Part shown: positions 1-12,642 of the stretch, piece by piece
How the letters are laid out: the number at the start of each line of letters is the position of its first letter
Numbering within the stretch: the stretch's first letter is position 1
Origin: Isoetes taiwanensis
Taxonomy: Eukaryota; Streptophyta; Lycopodiopsida; Isoetales; Isoetaceae
DNA length: 64,000 nucleotides
Direction of reading: 5' to 3'
Assembly: GCA_021234155.1 (NCBI GenBank)
Contig: JAJEKV010000250.1
Span: forward strand, 184,001 to 248,000
The notes under the pieces: generated by a model
Told to the model about the DNA's origin: nothing
What the model saw: the letters and a program-made list of their open reading frames with translations, nothing else
Databases searched by the model: none
Translations under genes and position numbers: made by a program

Positions 1-354
1 CTGGAGGTTCTAAACCACTGAGGTTGAAGGTTTTGCCAGGAACACCTTCAACACCAGGTGCGTCATGAAAGTTATAGGATATGGAGAAATGTGGCCTGCC
101 CTAACATTTCGGTGGCGTAATGGTCTGAAAAAAAAAACACTTGGGGCCAAAGGTGGAATTGAAGGTTGGATCCGAAATGGGGTACACCTTGTCTCAAACA
201 ACCATCAACTTGCCAAGGTTACGAGAGGGATAACATCCTGGAACGAGGGTGCTATGCCCTACTACTACAAACTAGGGCAGTAGGGCATAACACCCAAAAT
301 CTAGGATTTGGGTGTTATCCACCTTAACAACTTGGGCCCGAGAGTTTTATGTGG
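1..354. other. No gene seen
   Basis: AT-rich sequence with short overlapping frames only. The phrase about a GGGTGTTA-type motif recurs near 275-320, but no coding, RNA or mobile-element signature can be supported. Confidence 0.4.
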
Positions 355-1013
355 TTTTGCGGTGCTTTTCATAACAAGCTAGATGTTTTTGGCCATTTGG
401 CATAACAAACTAGGTGTTCATGCACTTTTTAATATGTTACGGTGGGTAACACCACTACAATCAATGGTGAGATCGATCTCAAAGATTAAAACTTGAGGGC
501 CAGGTTGTTAATGAATGAGCAAAGGAACTTCAAGTGAATAACATGATTCTTTGTATTTTGTGTGCATTACATAACTAAGTTAACATTGAAATTCAGTATA
601 GTCAATGATCCCTCTTGTCCATATGAAAATGAAATTGATATAAGATGTCAACGCTTTATCTCATACACGCTAAAAAGGGGATCCTTCGAGAAAATCGTTA
701 TCCAACGGACCCCAAACTTTCCAAAGATTTTATCCCATTCCCAACACAAAAAAGGGGATCCTCCGAGAAAATCGTTATCCAATGGACCCAACCTTTCCAA
801 AGATTTTATCCCATTCCCCACAGACCATATCAGTTCCTCCCCTTCTTTGAGGTGCTTGTCCTCAAGCATTGAGAACACACCAATGTTGCCATGGAATTGA
901 ACCTTAGTTTTGATACCAAATGTTATGCACTAGCATCTCTAGTGATAACCAACACACCAAAAGGACGAGTCCTTCTAGTAAAATCGTTATCCAATGGGCC
1001 CTAACCTCTTCAA
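355..1013. repeat. Dispersed repeat, copy 1 of 2
   Basis: This segment and 6554-7310 are direct copies of one sequence: the same word order runs from the TTTTGCGGTG start to the ATCCAATGGGCCCTAA end. Inside is a tandem array of about 76 bp (units near 673-748 and 749-825, a weaker one near 957-1030), each built around GGGGATCC, AAAATCGTTATCCAA and CCCATTCCCCACA. A TTTGATACCAAATGTTATG string near 910-930 looks like an inverted, decayed tRNA-Met primer site, so an LTR-element origin is possible but unproven. The reading frames through the array are repeat-driven and not credible genes. Confidence 0.8.
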
Positions 1014-2065
1014 ATCTTTATTCCATACCCCACAGACTATATCAGTACTATTGTAACTATATTAAAAATTGTATCTAGAATATTTTGCCAAATAAACTTA
1101 GAAAAATTGATCACTGCAAATGTTCCACACGAAATAATGGCATAAAAGAGTTTGAGGATGTCTCTTATGTGAGACTCCTTGTGCATTTTTATTGCAGATT
1201 GAATAAATCAAGGAAAACATGTTTTAGCCATCCTTTTATCAATCCAAGAGAATAGTACTACAAACTCAATAAAATAAATGAAATTGAGTTGGGTCTTCTC
1301 TACACATGCCTCAACTATTAGACCAATAAAACAAGCCTTTCTTGCAATTACTTTTGTATGTACTCTAAAATTATTATCGATCAAGGCCAACTTAGCACCG
1401 TTTCAAAGACATTTGGAGGCCTTGAGTGACAAAATGTCATTTTGAAGTCCAATCTTCCTTTTCCAGAGTCTAATGCCACAATAAGAAAATGTCCAGCCTA
1501 TCTAGAGTGTGCATATCTACTATATATTGGCCTATAATTGTTGCTTATTCACAGCTATAAGCATGTTATTATATGCATCCAATATCCGAATGCAAGTGAT
1601 AAATGCGAGATTAAAAAATAAAATAAAATCATGAAGTAGAATGCAGATCCCTAGAGATAATCGAACTAGAATGCAAAGTGTTATTGATGAATCTTGTGTC
1701 TTCAGTGTTAAAAAACAATAATGAAAATCATAGAATTCATTTACATCTCCCTATTAAGCTGCCCCTTTGTAAGTATAAGAACCAAATATCCTTTCAAACT
1801 AAGATGATGTGGAGGATAGTTAATAAGCATATAAATCATTTACAGACTATCCACCTCATGCCATGGAATGATTACAATATTCAATGGCATCAGGTTAAAT
1901 GGTGGCAACTCATGCCACTCTTCAAGTTTTTCATGAGATGCAACATGATAGAATTGACCGGAGTCAAATTTTTATAAGCGTCCCTGCAGTAGGATCTATT
2001 TCCTGAATGCACAACATATAAATCAGCTCTTACTATTAATAATAAACCTACTATTTGTGTGCAAA
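1014..2065. other. No gene seen
   Basis: AT-rich DNA with no open frame longer than about 100 codons and no recognisable domain. The 99-codon plus frame at 1678-1977 has no recognisable motif. Confidence 0.4.
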
Positions 2066-2110
2066 GAATAGAATAGAATAGAATAGTTTTTTAACGTCCA
2101 CGTAGCAATA
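2066..2110 (-). mobile_element. LINE family B 3'-end scrap
   Basis: A (GAATA)n pentamer run is followed by TTTTTTAACGTCCACG, the reverse of the conserved B-family 3' terminus (CGTGGACGATAAAA then a microsatellite). Only about 25 bp of the element is left, so this is a very short 5'-truncated insertion or a decayed remnant. Confidence 0.55.
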
Positions 2111-2240
2111 AAATCGTGTAGTCATATTATCTTCCACATTTTTAATAAACTAATAGTATGTACATGTTTCAAAATCATAAGCGCCCTTAGTCATAAATGA
2201 CCATAATCGAAACAAGAGGCACCCGAAAGCCCCAATATAT

Positions 2241-2505
2241 GATTTTAGGGACAGATCTGACGATTGAGGTAGTCCAGCGTGCAACTTGTTTAGAGAATAT
2301 GTAGCACAATAACAGGAAAAAATTCTGAAAACTACAACTTCAAAGCACAATGATTTTAGGGACAGATCCGATGATTGAGGTAGTCCAGCGTGCAACTCGT
2401 TTAGAGAACGTTAGTCCAGTGTGAAACTCGTTTAGAGAATATGTAGCACAATAACAAGGAAAAATTCCGAAAACTACAACAACTTCAAAGCACAACTTCA
2501 AAGCA
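2241..2505. repeat. 111-bp tandem duplication
   Basis: GATTTTAGGGACAGATC begins at 2241 and again at 2352, a period of 111 bp. A third partial unit runs from about 2408 (TTAGTCCAG...TTTAGAGAATATG...) to 2505. Units share GATTGAGGTAGTCCAGCGTG and ACAATAACA. No function is apparent. Confidence 0.85.
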
Positions 2506-3261
2506 CTGAAGAGCTACAATATCATAAACCAGCTAAAAATGCTGCTCCAACACAGAAAGTACAAAAAAGTGAAGAAAAGAATCCCTATCACTGACAGGGC
2601 CTTAAAGCATCTTGGAGCGTACGCAATCAAAATAAAGACATTAAAAAAAAAACCTCTAAAAACTTCTAAACAAGAATATTTGATGAATATAACCATAAAA
2701 TCCTAAGATAGAATGAAACTATAAGTTCAACTTTGCCTAGAGACACCTGCTTTGAGATGGTGGACGGGGACATACATTCAGTTTAAGAATTCAAATCAAA
2801 TGAGACTAGGAGAAAGTTTTGGCATGTTTTGAATTTATTTAATTACGACGTTTGCTAGAATGCATGAGGCAAGTTCAAGATGGTCCAAATGTGTTTATTC
2901 ATAATCAAAGTGCTATTGCATTGTCAAACGATGAGGTTTTGCATTCAAAGTCCAGTTACATTATCATTATGAAGCTTGAAATTGTAAAACACATCATTTA
3001 ATTTAACCTAATTTAGGTTGGATATTGTTCAATTGCACTAATAATTGCATATATGTTCATTAAAGCACTATGTAGGAAGCGATATCAAAACAACGTTAAA
3101 GTTGTTGTTGTACTTGAAAATAAGAATAGTAGTAGAAAATAATGGCGTTTGGGTTTTTTTCTTTGTGACAACCAAAGGTTCTTTTCATTCTAGTGCAAAA
3201 CCAAAGTTGCAGGTGGGGAGATTATTTGCATGCCTTTGTTGCATTATTTGGTCTTCCTTTT
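2506..3261. other. No gene seen
   Basis: AT-rich DNA with only short frames and no recognisable domain or structured repeat. It ends where the LINE fragment microsatellite begins. Confidence 0.4.
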
Positions 3262-4020
3262 TAGAATAGAATAGAATAGATTTTTTATCGTCCACGGAGA
3301 CCGATTAGCCTATGGGACCCAAAACAAAAAGAGAGCAAAGAAGTTTATTATCGCGGATTAACCCCCCCCAAAAAAGGTTTTCGAGGGAAAAACCTTAGCA
3401 GTAATAAGTACGATGGCACGCTGTACAATTGTATAGGACAGTTCAATACCGTCCCGGAGGACACAACTGAGTCCGTGTATCCTGGTGGCAACACTGGCAA
3501 AGCCTTTCCTCCAGTGCGTCCCGAGCTCAACGTCCCGTCTCAATGCGGAGACGATGTGCACCCGTGCAAATGGAAGCTATAAGTCTGCGCTTCTTCATGG
3601 GCAAATGGGTGTACAAGTACTGGTGTGGACCTCTCGTGAGCCTAGGATTGACTTGCTGCTAATAGTGCGCCAGCTTAACGTGCATCAGAGCATCTGTATC
3701 CCAGAGCTTGCGAAGGAAAGTAGCATCTAAGTACAGCTTAAGTGCTTTGTGATCTTTCTTTGTTCGTACATGTATGACTGCTTTGTTCCAGACACCCCAC
3801 AATAAGTGAGAACCACTGAGCTTGCTTGTCCTTCCAGCAGGCTTTGAGGCATTGGGGATCCATCGCCATGGCCAAAGCAAGGTTGGGCAAACGTGTATCA
3901 CCCATAGCGACCACCTTCTGGAAGTAAATGATATGGCGTTCCAATGCAGCCTATTGAAGGGGTAGAAAACCTGTCTCCCGGACTAGGATCTGGTATGGAA
4001 CTGTGGATCTAGGGAGATGT
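3262..4020 (-). pseudogene. LINE family B fragment, 3' end of ORF2 (minus)
   Basis: A 5'-truncated non-LTR retrotransposon. Its 3' terminus lies at the left: a (AGAAT)n run, then TTTTTTATCGTCCACGGAGACCGATT, which matches the ends at 5.9 and 23.4 kb in reverse. Reading leftward from about 4015, the minus strand encodes the region after the reverse transcriptase thumb (residues such as ERHIIYFQKVVAMGDTRLP at about 3890-3944), which aligns with DRHIIYFRKVVTMGDARLP on the plus strand at 5041-5100. Several frameshifts separate the pieces at 3358-3561, 3659-3901 and 3738-3944. It is non-functional. Confidence 0.8.
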
Positions 4021-4299
4021 TATAATATCTTATTTAGTGAATGGCTAGGATTTTCAACACGGTTCGTGTTTGTTGCTCGCTTGAACTTAACGACGTGCAT
4101 TAGCGATGCCTTTATCCAAAGGCATGCCTTTATGTAGAGGTTTCTAAAGGCCCTTCACCTTTTATATACCTTTATGGTACTATAGATTTAGTCTTTATTG
4201 ATCAATAAAATGTGTCCTCCTTTGTGGTGCCAACTCTCCTCGCTGCTTTTTGATCTGGTTCCCGAAAAGGCGTGGGCTAGATCAGGGGGGCTCCCTTAC
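4021..4299. other. Spacer between two opposed LINE fragments
   Basis: AT-rich unique-looking sequence holding a short imperfect repeat of AAAGGCATGCCTTTAT and a TTTATATACCTTTATGG string. No gene is seen. It separates two B-family fragments whose 3' ends point outward. Confidence 0.4.
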
Positions 4300-5893
4300 G
4301 CGTGCGAGTAATGCCATATCTGATTGTATGAGAGTTGTTTTGGCGATGGATCACGAGCCGGGCCAAGCATTCACCAAGTAGTATCGGGTCCGGCAGGTGG
4401 TTGCCCCCTCGCCAACACTTTTGGCCTCTACATTGATCGGTTAGAGGCCCGGCTTATCGAGCATGGGGGGATGGCATACGGCTTTTGCACCGTGTCATCG
4501 CCACTCATCTATGCGGACGATGTTGGCCTGTTGGCCCACACTCCGGCTATGCGATCTCACTGGATGCCCCGGACACATTTTGTCGCTACGACATGCGCAG
4601 CGTCAATCCGCCAAGACCGTGGTGGTTCTCATATCCTCCTCACGCCACCCCATGCCTCCTGCACTCACATATCGGGGACAGCCTGTGGACGTCACACCCA
4701 CCTACAAGTACCTAGGGGTGGAGTTCCCCTCCTCACTCTCTTTGGGAGGCGTCTATCCGCTTGGGTGACAAAGAGGGTGGAAGCGCTTTTATGCCATGCG
4801 TAACAACAAATCACTGAGAGCAGAGCTCTATGATTGGGGCCATCGGTCACATCTGTTAGGCACCGGTCGAGCCCGCCCTTCAGACGGGTCGAGGTTTGGG
4901 GCCCCTTGCGTCTCTTTGGCGACTGGAATGACTTGGAGCAGGTGCGAAGGCATTTTTGGCACGGGCACTTGGGGTGAAACCTTCCCCCCTATCGATTCTG
5001 GCTGCAGGAAACTGGATTCTTGCCGCCGGTGGCAGCCCTTGATAGACACATCATCTATTTTCGTAAAGTGGTTACTATGGGTGATGCTCGGCTCCCGACT
5101 GGATTACACTGCGGGCCATGGGTCCGCAGCCGCTTAGGGCCTGTTGGAGGGGTAAGAGAGATCAGTGGTTCGCCGGATGGAACGCGTGCAGGAGCCTGAT
5201 GCGTCTGGTGGGCACAGCCGTGGCCGATCGTGGCTTCTGCGGGAGTACCCTAGGCGCTTGTTTCCTTGGCAAGCTCGGGACCCCGGCTCTAGAACAGTCA
5301 AAATGGCCCATTACAAGGAGCACATCAACCCGTGTTAGCCGGGGCCCACGGCTCTACTGCGTTCCCGACCACCCCCTCGAAAAGCGGACTCATTGCCTCC
5401 ATTCGCGGCAGTGCCCACCATCTTCGCATTGAGGCGGGCGGTGGATTGGGGAGCCCCGCCAGGGCAGGGCTCGTCGGTCTTTGCCAAACGGGTGCCATTG
5501 AGGATGAGTCTCACACTTTCCGAGTTGCCTTGCCGTTGATCAGATCCGGGCGAGTGCGCCCTTAGTGCGGGCCGGACTTGCCCGCCATTTGCCGATGAAC
5601 ACACCGCCGTCGACGTGCCCTCGGTCGTACATTCGTGAGGTACTTGGACCTGCGAGGTCACCTTTGCCCCCGCCGCTGCCCGCTAATTAGGCACTATGGG
5701 TGTGGTGCATGACTGTATATATTTGGGTGTTTCTGCATTTTATATGTTAGGACAGTTTGTCACAGTGGTGATTGTCGCCACGGTTTTTCCCTCGAAAACC
5801 CTTCGGGCGGGTTTTTAACCCGGCAAGAATCCGCTTGTTGCGTTTTTGTATTGGGTCCCATAGACCGATTGGTCTCCGTGGACGATAAAAGTA
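4300..5893 (+). pseudogene. LINE family B fragment, RT to 3' end (plus)
   Basis: A 5'-truncated L1-type element. The frame at 4324-4803 opens inside the reverse transcriptase: GGCPLANTFGLYIDRLE is the palm segment before the catalytic box, and SPLIYADDVGLLAH carries the YADD catalytic motif (codons at 4510-4521). Later pieces in other frames (4796-5137, 5118-5432, 5332-5565) cover the thumb and C-terminal region, and 5500 encodes EDESHTFRVAL, a relic of the C-terminal zinc-knuckle region. The 3' UTR contains TTTTTCCCTCGAAAACCCTT and ends GTCTCCGTGGACGATAAAAG. It is GC-rich relative to its flanks and broken by frameshifts. Confidence 0.85.
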
Positions 5894-5941
5894 CCTTCCT
5901 TCCTTCCTTCCTTCCTTCCTTCCTTCCTTCCTTCCTTCCTT
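5894..5941 (+). repeat. (CTTC)n microsatellite tail of the LINE
   Basis: About twelve CTTC units sit directly after the LINE terminus GATAAAAGTAC. Other copies of the same family end in an (AATAG)n pentamer, so the tail unit varies between insertions. Confidence 0.9.
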
Positions 5942-6553
5942 ATTGTGTGTTTTTCCTTATCAACTAGTAAATCCAACAGTAACCTCCACCATTATGCTTC
6001 ACCTTCTAGACCGATGCACTCCATCATACAACTGCGTAACCCCATCGCATTTACAATGTTTGACATGATCAACAATTTATGCATGAATTTGCCTGAAGAT
6101 TATTTTGTCTTGCATCAAGAAATGAAATATTTGGTCTATTGCAGACCAATATGCCAACAACAATATGAAACTGAATTTTACTATCAACAATTTTCTCCTG
6201 AATTTGCCTAGAGTTACTATGCTCCTACATGCCTTTGGTACGCCCAAAGAAATGAATATAATTGTTGGTGGATTCAAAGCCTGTAAGATCGATTTTCTAT
6301 TTGGATCCCTGGGGTCTGGAAACTTCATACATTTGGCTTGGTCCCAAATTGTCACAAAATCTGTATGTATTCATGGTAACACCAAAATGGCTTCTTCAAT
6401 ACTTTTACACTCCATATAGATAGCAACATGCCACATTTATCATATCTTTTATGTGGCATAGAGGATGGGTCCAGTGAGTGTTAGGCTCAAGTGGAACTCG
6501 TTTGACTTCATATCTTGTATTACACCTAAGGAAATGTTTTACACAAGACACCA
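5942..6553. other. No gene seen
   Basis: Overlapping frames of up to 92 codons on both strands, all without recognisable motifs. Probably non-coding. Confidence 0.35.
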
Positions 6554-7310
6554 TTTTGCGGTGGTTTTCATCACAAGCTAGATGTTTTTGGCCATTTGGC
6601 ATAACAAACTAGGTGTTTATGCGCTTTTTAATGTGTTACTGGTGGGTAACACCATTGCAACCAATGGCTGAGATCTGATTTCAGCATTAAAACTTGAGTG
6701 CCAGGTTGTTAATGAATGAGCAAAGGAACTTCAAGTGAATAAGATGATTCTCTGTATTTTGTGTGCATTATATAACTAAACATTGAAATTTAATATAATC
6801 AATGATCCCTCTTGTCCATGTGAAAATGAAATTGATATAAGATGTCATAGAATAGCAAAGGATATGTATCACCCGAGCACCAAAAGAGAGAGAACCAAAA
6901 GGGCGGATTCTTCTAGAAAATCATTATTCAATGGACCCCAACCTTTTCAAGGCTTTATCCCATACACGCTAAAAAGGGGATCCTTCAAGAAAATCGTTAT
7001 CCAACGGACCCCAAACTTTCTAAATATTTTATTCCATTCCCCACATCAAAAAGGGGATCCTTCGAGAAAATCGTTAGCCTATCCAATGGACCCCAAACTT
7101 TCCAAAGATTTTATCCCCATTCCCCATAGACCATATCAGTTCCTCCCCTTCTTTGAGGTGCTTGTTCTCAAGCATATAGAGCACATCATGTTGCCATGGA
7201 AATTGAACTTTAGTTTTGATACCAAATGTTATGCACTAGCACCTTTAGTGATAACCAACACACCAAAAGGATGGGTCCTTCTAGTAAAATCGTCATCCAA
7301 TGGGCCCTAA
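6554..7310. repeat. Dispersed repeat, copy 2 of 2
   Basis: Second copy of the 355-1013 repeat, in the same orientation about 6.2 kb away. It holds an extra stretch of about 100 bp near 6850-6950 and its own run of 76-bp tandem units (6960-7130). The 175-codon plus frame at 6783-7310 exists because the tandem units keep a frame open. It has no domain. Confidence 0.8.
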
Positions 7311-9045
7311 TCTGCCATAATGCAAGGCATCATAAACTTCAATCCTGGCAATGTTGACCTTGATCCATTGATGGTCAAGCGACCCAAGCTCTATGGCGTA
7401 CCAAAATAAATCACGGTGGATCTAAGCCAGGCCGGCCCATGTGACTCAGTGGGACTAGGAGGCTAAAACAATTAAAAGAAAAAACAAAAAAAAAAAAAAC
7501 GAAAAAAATTATAGCAAAACAAGAGAGAATTTTTTTTCTACTCACCATTTGGGATGCACACGGGTTAAGCGATGCATCCGTGTCTATTTTTATAAACACT
7601 GGTCTGGCTGCGTTCTAATGAGGACAAGGCCGCAAGCTATTTGGTGCACATGCATTGTGGGACAATTGTGTCTGCAACATTGCAGATACAGGGATGCAAC
7701 ATAGCGTCTGCGGCATCTTCCACGCGACCACATGTATTTTTCAATGCAACCACGCCATTATAGTCGTGTCTGCATTCGCTCTTGCGTGCGGCCCCTTTCA
7801 AAACCTCCATCCGCTTACATATCACCGTCTGTGTAAGGCGCATGTCGCATCTATTTATGTATATACGCGTCCATGCTGGAATTGTTTTCCAATCAAGGTA
7901 TTAAACTGCCAAAAATATGTTTTATACTTTTAAAATATGTTTTTTAGAAAAATACGTAAAGAAATTTTGAGAAAAATGTACAAAAACCTATTCTTATTTT
8001 CTACATACCTCCTTTTTTATGCATTGATCAATGACTTCATCATCCTGCAAGCCCTGATTTTTTCTCATCTTAGCGATCTTTTAATCAAATATGGAAGTAT
8101 CTTGAGAAGGCATTCTGCCTGAGGCACTTGGTAACAACTTCTCTGCATAGGCATCCCAGAACTCATTCTACTTTTTCCAGATTTTGTCCTTGGAAAAGAC
8201 AGTCATAAAAGTATCTTAGGACCTCTAAAAGATGCATCAGAAGTCTCGCCACCTTGCTAACCAATTTTTCTTTCCTACCTTTCTAGACCTTGATTTCTTC
8301 TTCTCAATGATAGTCTATGCCAAAGTTTTTTCTAATGGCTTGAAATCTTCTGACTTCATTCCTCCCTATTTTGTTTATGAAAAGTCTGCAAAATTAAGAC
8401 TAACACCAAATATTCAGCAGCACAATAATATGTAGAAAAGACAAGCACTACTATACAAACTATGAAGCAGGGAAACAAAACAGCAAAGGAAAAAAACATG
8501 CACTAATACATAAACTATAAAGCATGGAAACAAAACAACAAAGGAACTACAGATAAAATTAGCATGCCGAGAAACTAAATAAGCAAAGAAACTAAAGAAT
8601 GCAACTACACACATAGGTCTACGCAGAGAAACAAAACAACAAATAATACATACGAAAACATCGTGCTTCCTTACCTAAAATTTGGCATGTATCTTTGCGA
8701 TTGCCTTGGTCTACCGATTAGCTCGACAGAGCTTGAAGCATTAATCTTTTTAGACAGCATTTTTGATGAAGAGATTTTTACCATGCCTCTGGAAAAAATT
8801 CAAGTGATGATGCAATTGGATATCTGCAATCATGAAGCACAAAACATTTCACAGGTTATAGATCTTCAGATTCACAAGCCGATGACACGGTTTAGTTCGA
8901 ATCAATAGCCTAGAGCTTAAGCAAATATGCTGAGTGTTAGGTTATGGCCGAATGATCTTCTAAAGGTTATGTTATGGGTGAAGAGGAATGTTCGTAATGA
9001 CAATACTGTTATATTAAACTTCTAGTAAATAAATAACTATAAAAT
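7311..9045. other. No gene seen; A-rich run
   Basis: Contains an A-rich homopolymer stretch at about 7473-7510 and otherwise short frames only. The frames at 7655-7933 and 7637-7843 overlap on opposite strands and show no domain. Confidence 0.35.
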
Positions 9046-9092
9046 TGAATTGATTTTTATCGTCTGTGGAGACCAATTGGCCTATGGAGAAA
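9046..9092 (-). mobile_element. LINE family B 3'-end scrap
   Basis: GATTTTTATCGTCTGTGGAGACCAATTGGCCTATGG is the reverse complement of the B-family 3' terminus with a few substitutions, preceded by a short TGAAT-type pentamer. Nothing upstream of the last 40 bp of the element survives. Confidence 0.6.
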
Positions 9093-10204
9093 AGCCCAGA
9101 TCATTGGGGTTCATCTATATTCAATCCTGAAGGTTCACCTTTGATCAGCATATAATCCATGAGGGTTGAGGAGAGGAGGTTTCTTTGGACCATTTCGTAT
9201 GTATACTTAGATATTGGAGGTGTTTTTGGACACTGGCCTAGTGCACATTTTGTACTCATACACTGATGTGCATGCACTGAATATTCAATATCTCATATTG
9301 CAATTAGGGTAATCAACATCATGGTCACCAAGAACTACACACTCATATGAAACTTTTCAATATAAAAGCATAAATAAGTGATATGGACCACTAGAATGTT
9401 GTTGTCAAATTTGATGCTCTTATCATCTTATAGTGCATAACGTGTGTACTTTCACAATATTAACTGTCATATTGTCCCACCATACCTTGCGTCAAAATAA
9501 GGCTTCATCAAAATAGAATTTCAATCATGCTTCAATTCACCAGAATAATTTACTCATGATACCAACTACAAGACCATTTGTTGGATCATGTTAATCTAGA
9601 TTCTTTCTAGAAATCAACCTAATATCCAACCTATGAAGTTTTGTTCCCACTCTAGTTGTGGCTGATTGAAAATTGATAAAGACATTTGGCCAGGACACTG
9701 TCACATTTATCGTAACAGACAAAAACTCTAAACGCGCTTTCAACACCAGAGATAGATTGTCACTTTTGTTTAGGCAGGAAGAGGATGAAGAGTAACACTC
9801 TTATGGTTAAAAAAATTGACCTCTAAGCAAGATTTGTGGGTAGCTTGTGGGTTAATAGTAGGGTGAAACTAATACAGCAATAGCATTATATAAGTACAAA
9901 AAGAAACAACGTGGAAATGGCTTGGACTGTACAACTCTAAAAGCATAGCTTTGTTTATTGTTTCAAATTAGTTTCTCAAATTTCCCTTTTCTTAATAATG
10001 AGGCCTCTTTATGTCATTTTGAAGTTAAGTTTGAAACTATATATGTTCATGTTAGTAGAAAAGAAGCATTCTCTGTTCTCTGTCATTCTTGGAATAGTAT
10101 GCCTTGCATAATTGTTGCTTAAATAGTTTATCTTGCAAGTTGAAATGTGAGGGAATTATGAGATCTAAATGGTTCTTCACATACTTTTTTCTCACTTTGC
10201 AGGT
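9093..10204. other. No gene seen
   Basis: AT-rich DNA without a long frame, recognisable domain or repeat. Confidence 0.35.
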
Positions 10205-10442
10205 TAAATACAATATATCCAAAAATATAGCCGGCCGCACAGGCATTGGGATCAAGACTTGCTAGTTTATTTAATGCTTTAGGCTCAAATTTGAAATTGC
10301 AGAAACCTTGATCTCATTATCTGTGCGGCTCGCTATTTTGTTGGCAACCCATTTGAGGAAAATGCTATCGATCTACACCGTAGGATTAACATACTCGAAA
10401 AAGGACGAAGGATATTTGATCGGATCATTCTTGGAAGACGAT
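10205..10442 (+). pseudogene. Possible exon remnants of an unidentified gene
   Basis: Two plant-like 3' splice sites occur here: a pyrimidine-rich tract ending CTTTGCAG at about 10195-10202 and TTGAAATTGCAG at about 10293-10304. After the second, one frame reads through 40-odd codons without a stop and gives an ordinary-looking protein segment containing ARYFVGNPFEENAIDLH and INILEKGRRIFDRIILG before a TGA near 10442. I do not recognise the family. There is no supporting neighbour exon, so it may be a pseudogene scrap or chance. Confidence 0.25.
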
Positions 10443-12542
10443 GAGGGATTCCTTATTTGCCATTCTTCTCACAACAAGGAAACCCTTCATCATGAACCTC
10501 TTCTCGACCCTTTGCCTACCGCTTCATCCAACTGAAGCAATGCCATCTTCTTCGAGCCGATCTACCTTCAACTCAAATTATTTCCTCAGTTTGGTTTTTG
10601 TTGTGATCTTTATGATATATTTCTCTCCGTGATTTTATGGAAGGTGAGTGACTCTATACATAGCAATTTCTCAAAATGTTCTCATGCATCTATTAATGGG
10701 AGCTTTACTTTAGAATTGGACTTGGTCATATTTCGTGTTTCAAGTAATTGGATTAGGCATGTTTTCTTTTATGTTCTCTACCGTGGATATTGGAGCTTAT
10801 AGATCATGGGAGTGGTTTTATATTCTTAGTCTTTATCATCTGGTTCTGAATTGCACAATATTTCTTTGCTATGACTTTTTGCCAAACTTTTTCTGGAGCT
10901 TCCTTGTTTTTTTTTTCTGAGCTGCTTTCGGAGAGATTTTTCTCCTTCCTTTTCTCTTTCTTTGGAAGGTACATAAGTTTTGAAAATGAGTTTTTATTTG
11001 TGTGCTGTACATTGAGAGATCGGGCAGGGCAGGGGCCGCAGCTCGGCTACAGATTCTGGCAGGGGCCTTAGGTAACCTTAAAAGACCTACTTAAGGTCTT
11101 TTACGCTGTCTTTTATGTGGGGTTTTTTGTTGCGGGAGAGGTTGTTGCAGGCAAGTTGCATTCTTGATAAACGAATTTTGGCGATTTTAGGTATTCTGCT
11201 AATTGTTTTTTTCCTTCGTGGCAGTAGTCATAGTGAATGTACCAGGCATGCATTGTCATGCGGTGCTGGAATAGGTATCTTTTTTATGGTTAAGATGGGT
11301 TGAATAAGTGGAAATTATTTCTCAGTTGTCTACATTCTACATTGATGTCCTGAATCACATTTCTTGTATAGAAAACAAATATTTTGCTTGTCCCCTCTGA
11401 TAGTCAAGCAATGTGTCCATCCCCATATCTGGATGCTTATGGCAAAGAAACTATCTTAGCAATGCTGGTTTTGTAAGGCTGGGAGAGAGTTAGTTCAGTG
11501 AGTTACGCCACTAAAGAATATCAAATCAAATTGCTTGCTAACTCACTGATCAGGTCTAGGGTTTTAAATAAACTGTATGCACACAACTTGATCTGTATGA
11601 CTTTATGTGGCTTGTTGGTTGTGGAATACATAGGCTTTCCTCTCTTATTTTTGGTTGCTACATATTACATCCAACGTCATTGTGCAGAAACCATATCAAG
11701 TATTTTGCAGCTTATATGATGGAATATCTAGCTAACAAGACGACTTGCTCTAGATCAAGAGACTAAGAAGAACCAATCAGGTAATATACAAAGTCAATTT
11801 TATGAATGCATAACAATTTTATGAATGCATAACTTGTTGCTGGTAAAATATCATGGATGGCCCATGAATCATAAAGGTATTTTGTGTGCATTTAAATCAA
11901 ATATCTTATCTATTAAAAATGGAAGGCTTTGATTTCTGTGCCAGGAACGCTGCATGTAATGCCGGATGCGGCGTTCCCTTTCTCTATTGCGGGACTCTGA
12001 GGGTCGTCTGCGTCTGATGCAAAAACTATCTATTCCCATCTTTGGCGGTCTTCGATCAAATGGACGACTGCGCTAAGTGGTTCTGCAGCGGCAATGGCAT
12101 CTTTGTTTTTCTATAAAGCTCCTCTTTGTCCACGGAGAGTTTTTTTTTTTTTTTTTTTTATTGCTTAAGGTTCAGAGCGTCCGAAATTCATTTTTATGGC
12201 ACAGTTGGGCTGCTCTTTCGCCCCTTCCAGATTTCAGCAAAGCTCACGTATTTGAGTTGGGTCTGAAACGTCTGCTCCATTTGTGCCCATATGGGAGTAT
12301 GTTACCCCTTCCACAGGTGAAACAACCACTGTGCCCATCCGGGAGTATGTTACCCTTTCTGCAATGGTTTTGGCAGCGGTCTTTTAGAGAATGTTTGATC
12401 TGCGTCTCTATCCCAGGTTCTCTGTTTCTTTAGAAGCATTAGAGCAAGAGAGCTCTGATTACGTAGTGAGTTTTTTGAAGCATTGTGTAAGATAACCCAT
12501 CATCCTATTCTCTTTTTAATCTTATTTGATTTTCCTTGTATA
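10443..12542. other. No gene seen
   Basis: AT-rich DNA with T-rich, intron-like stretches (poly-T at about 12140-12160). The 118-codon plus frame at 12077-12433 starts in the poly-T vicinity and has no recognisable domain. Confidence 0.35.
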
Positions 12543-12559
12543 TGGAGTGAGATCATACT

Positions 12560-12642
12560 TGGCATAGAACGGAACGGTTACAAACCTTAAGGAACGGGTA
12601 CGGCCGACTCTTCGTTACGGAACGGAACGGCAATTGTTAAAA
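12560..12642. repeat. GGAACGG motif cluster beside the hAT gene
   Basis: GAACGGAACGG occurs near 12567 and again near 12618, with GGAACGGGTACGG between. It lies downstream of the transposase stop. Clusters of short repeats like this are typical of hAT subterminal binding regions, but no terminal inverted repeat was found to confirm it. Confidence 0.35.

Noticed and set aside
3262-5941. Twin-primed single LINE insertion
   Set aside because: Both fragments have their own 3' terminus and tail, which a twin-primed event would not give.
355-7310. An LTR element bounded by the 0.4 and 6.6 kb repeats
   Set aside because: The primer-site-like string occurs in both copies at the same internal place, no TG...CA borders or target duplication were found, and no retroelement genes lie between.
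6783-7310. 175-codon plus frame as a gene
   Set aside because: The frame is kept open by 76-bp tandem units; no domain.
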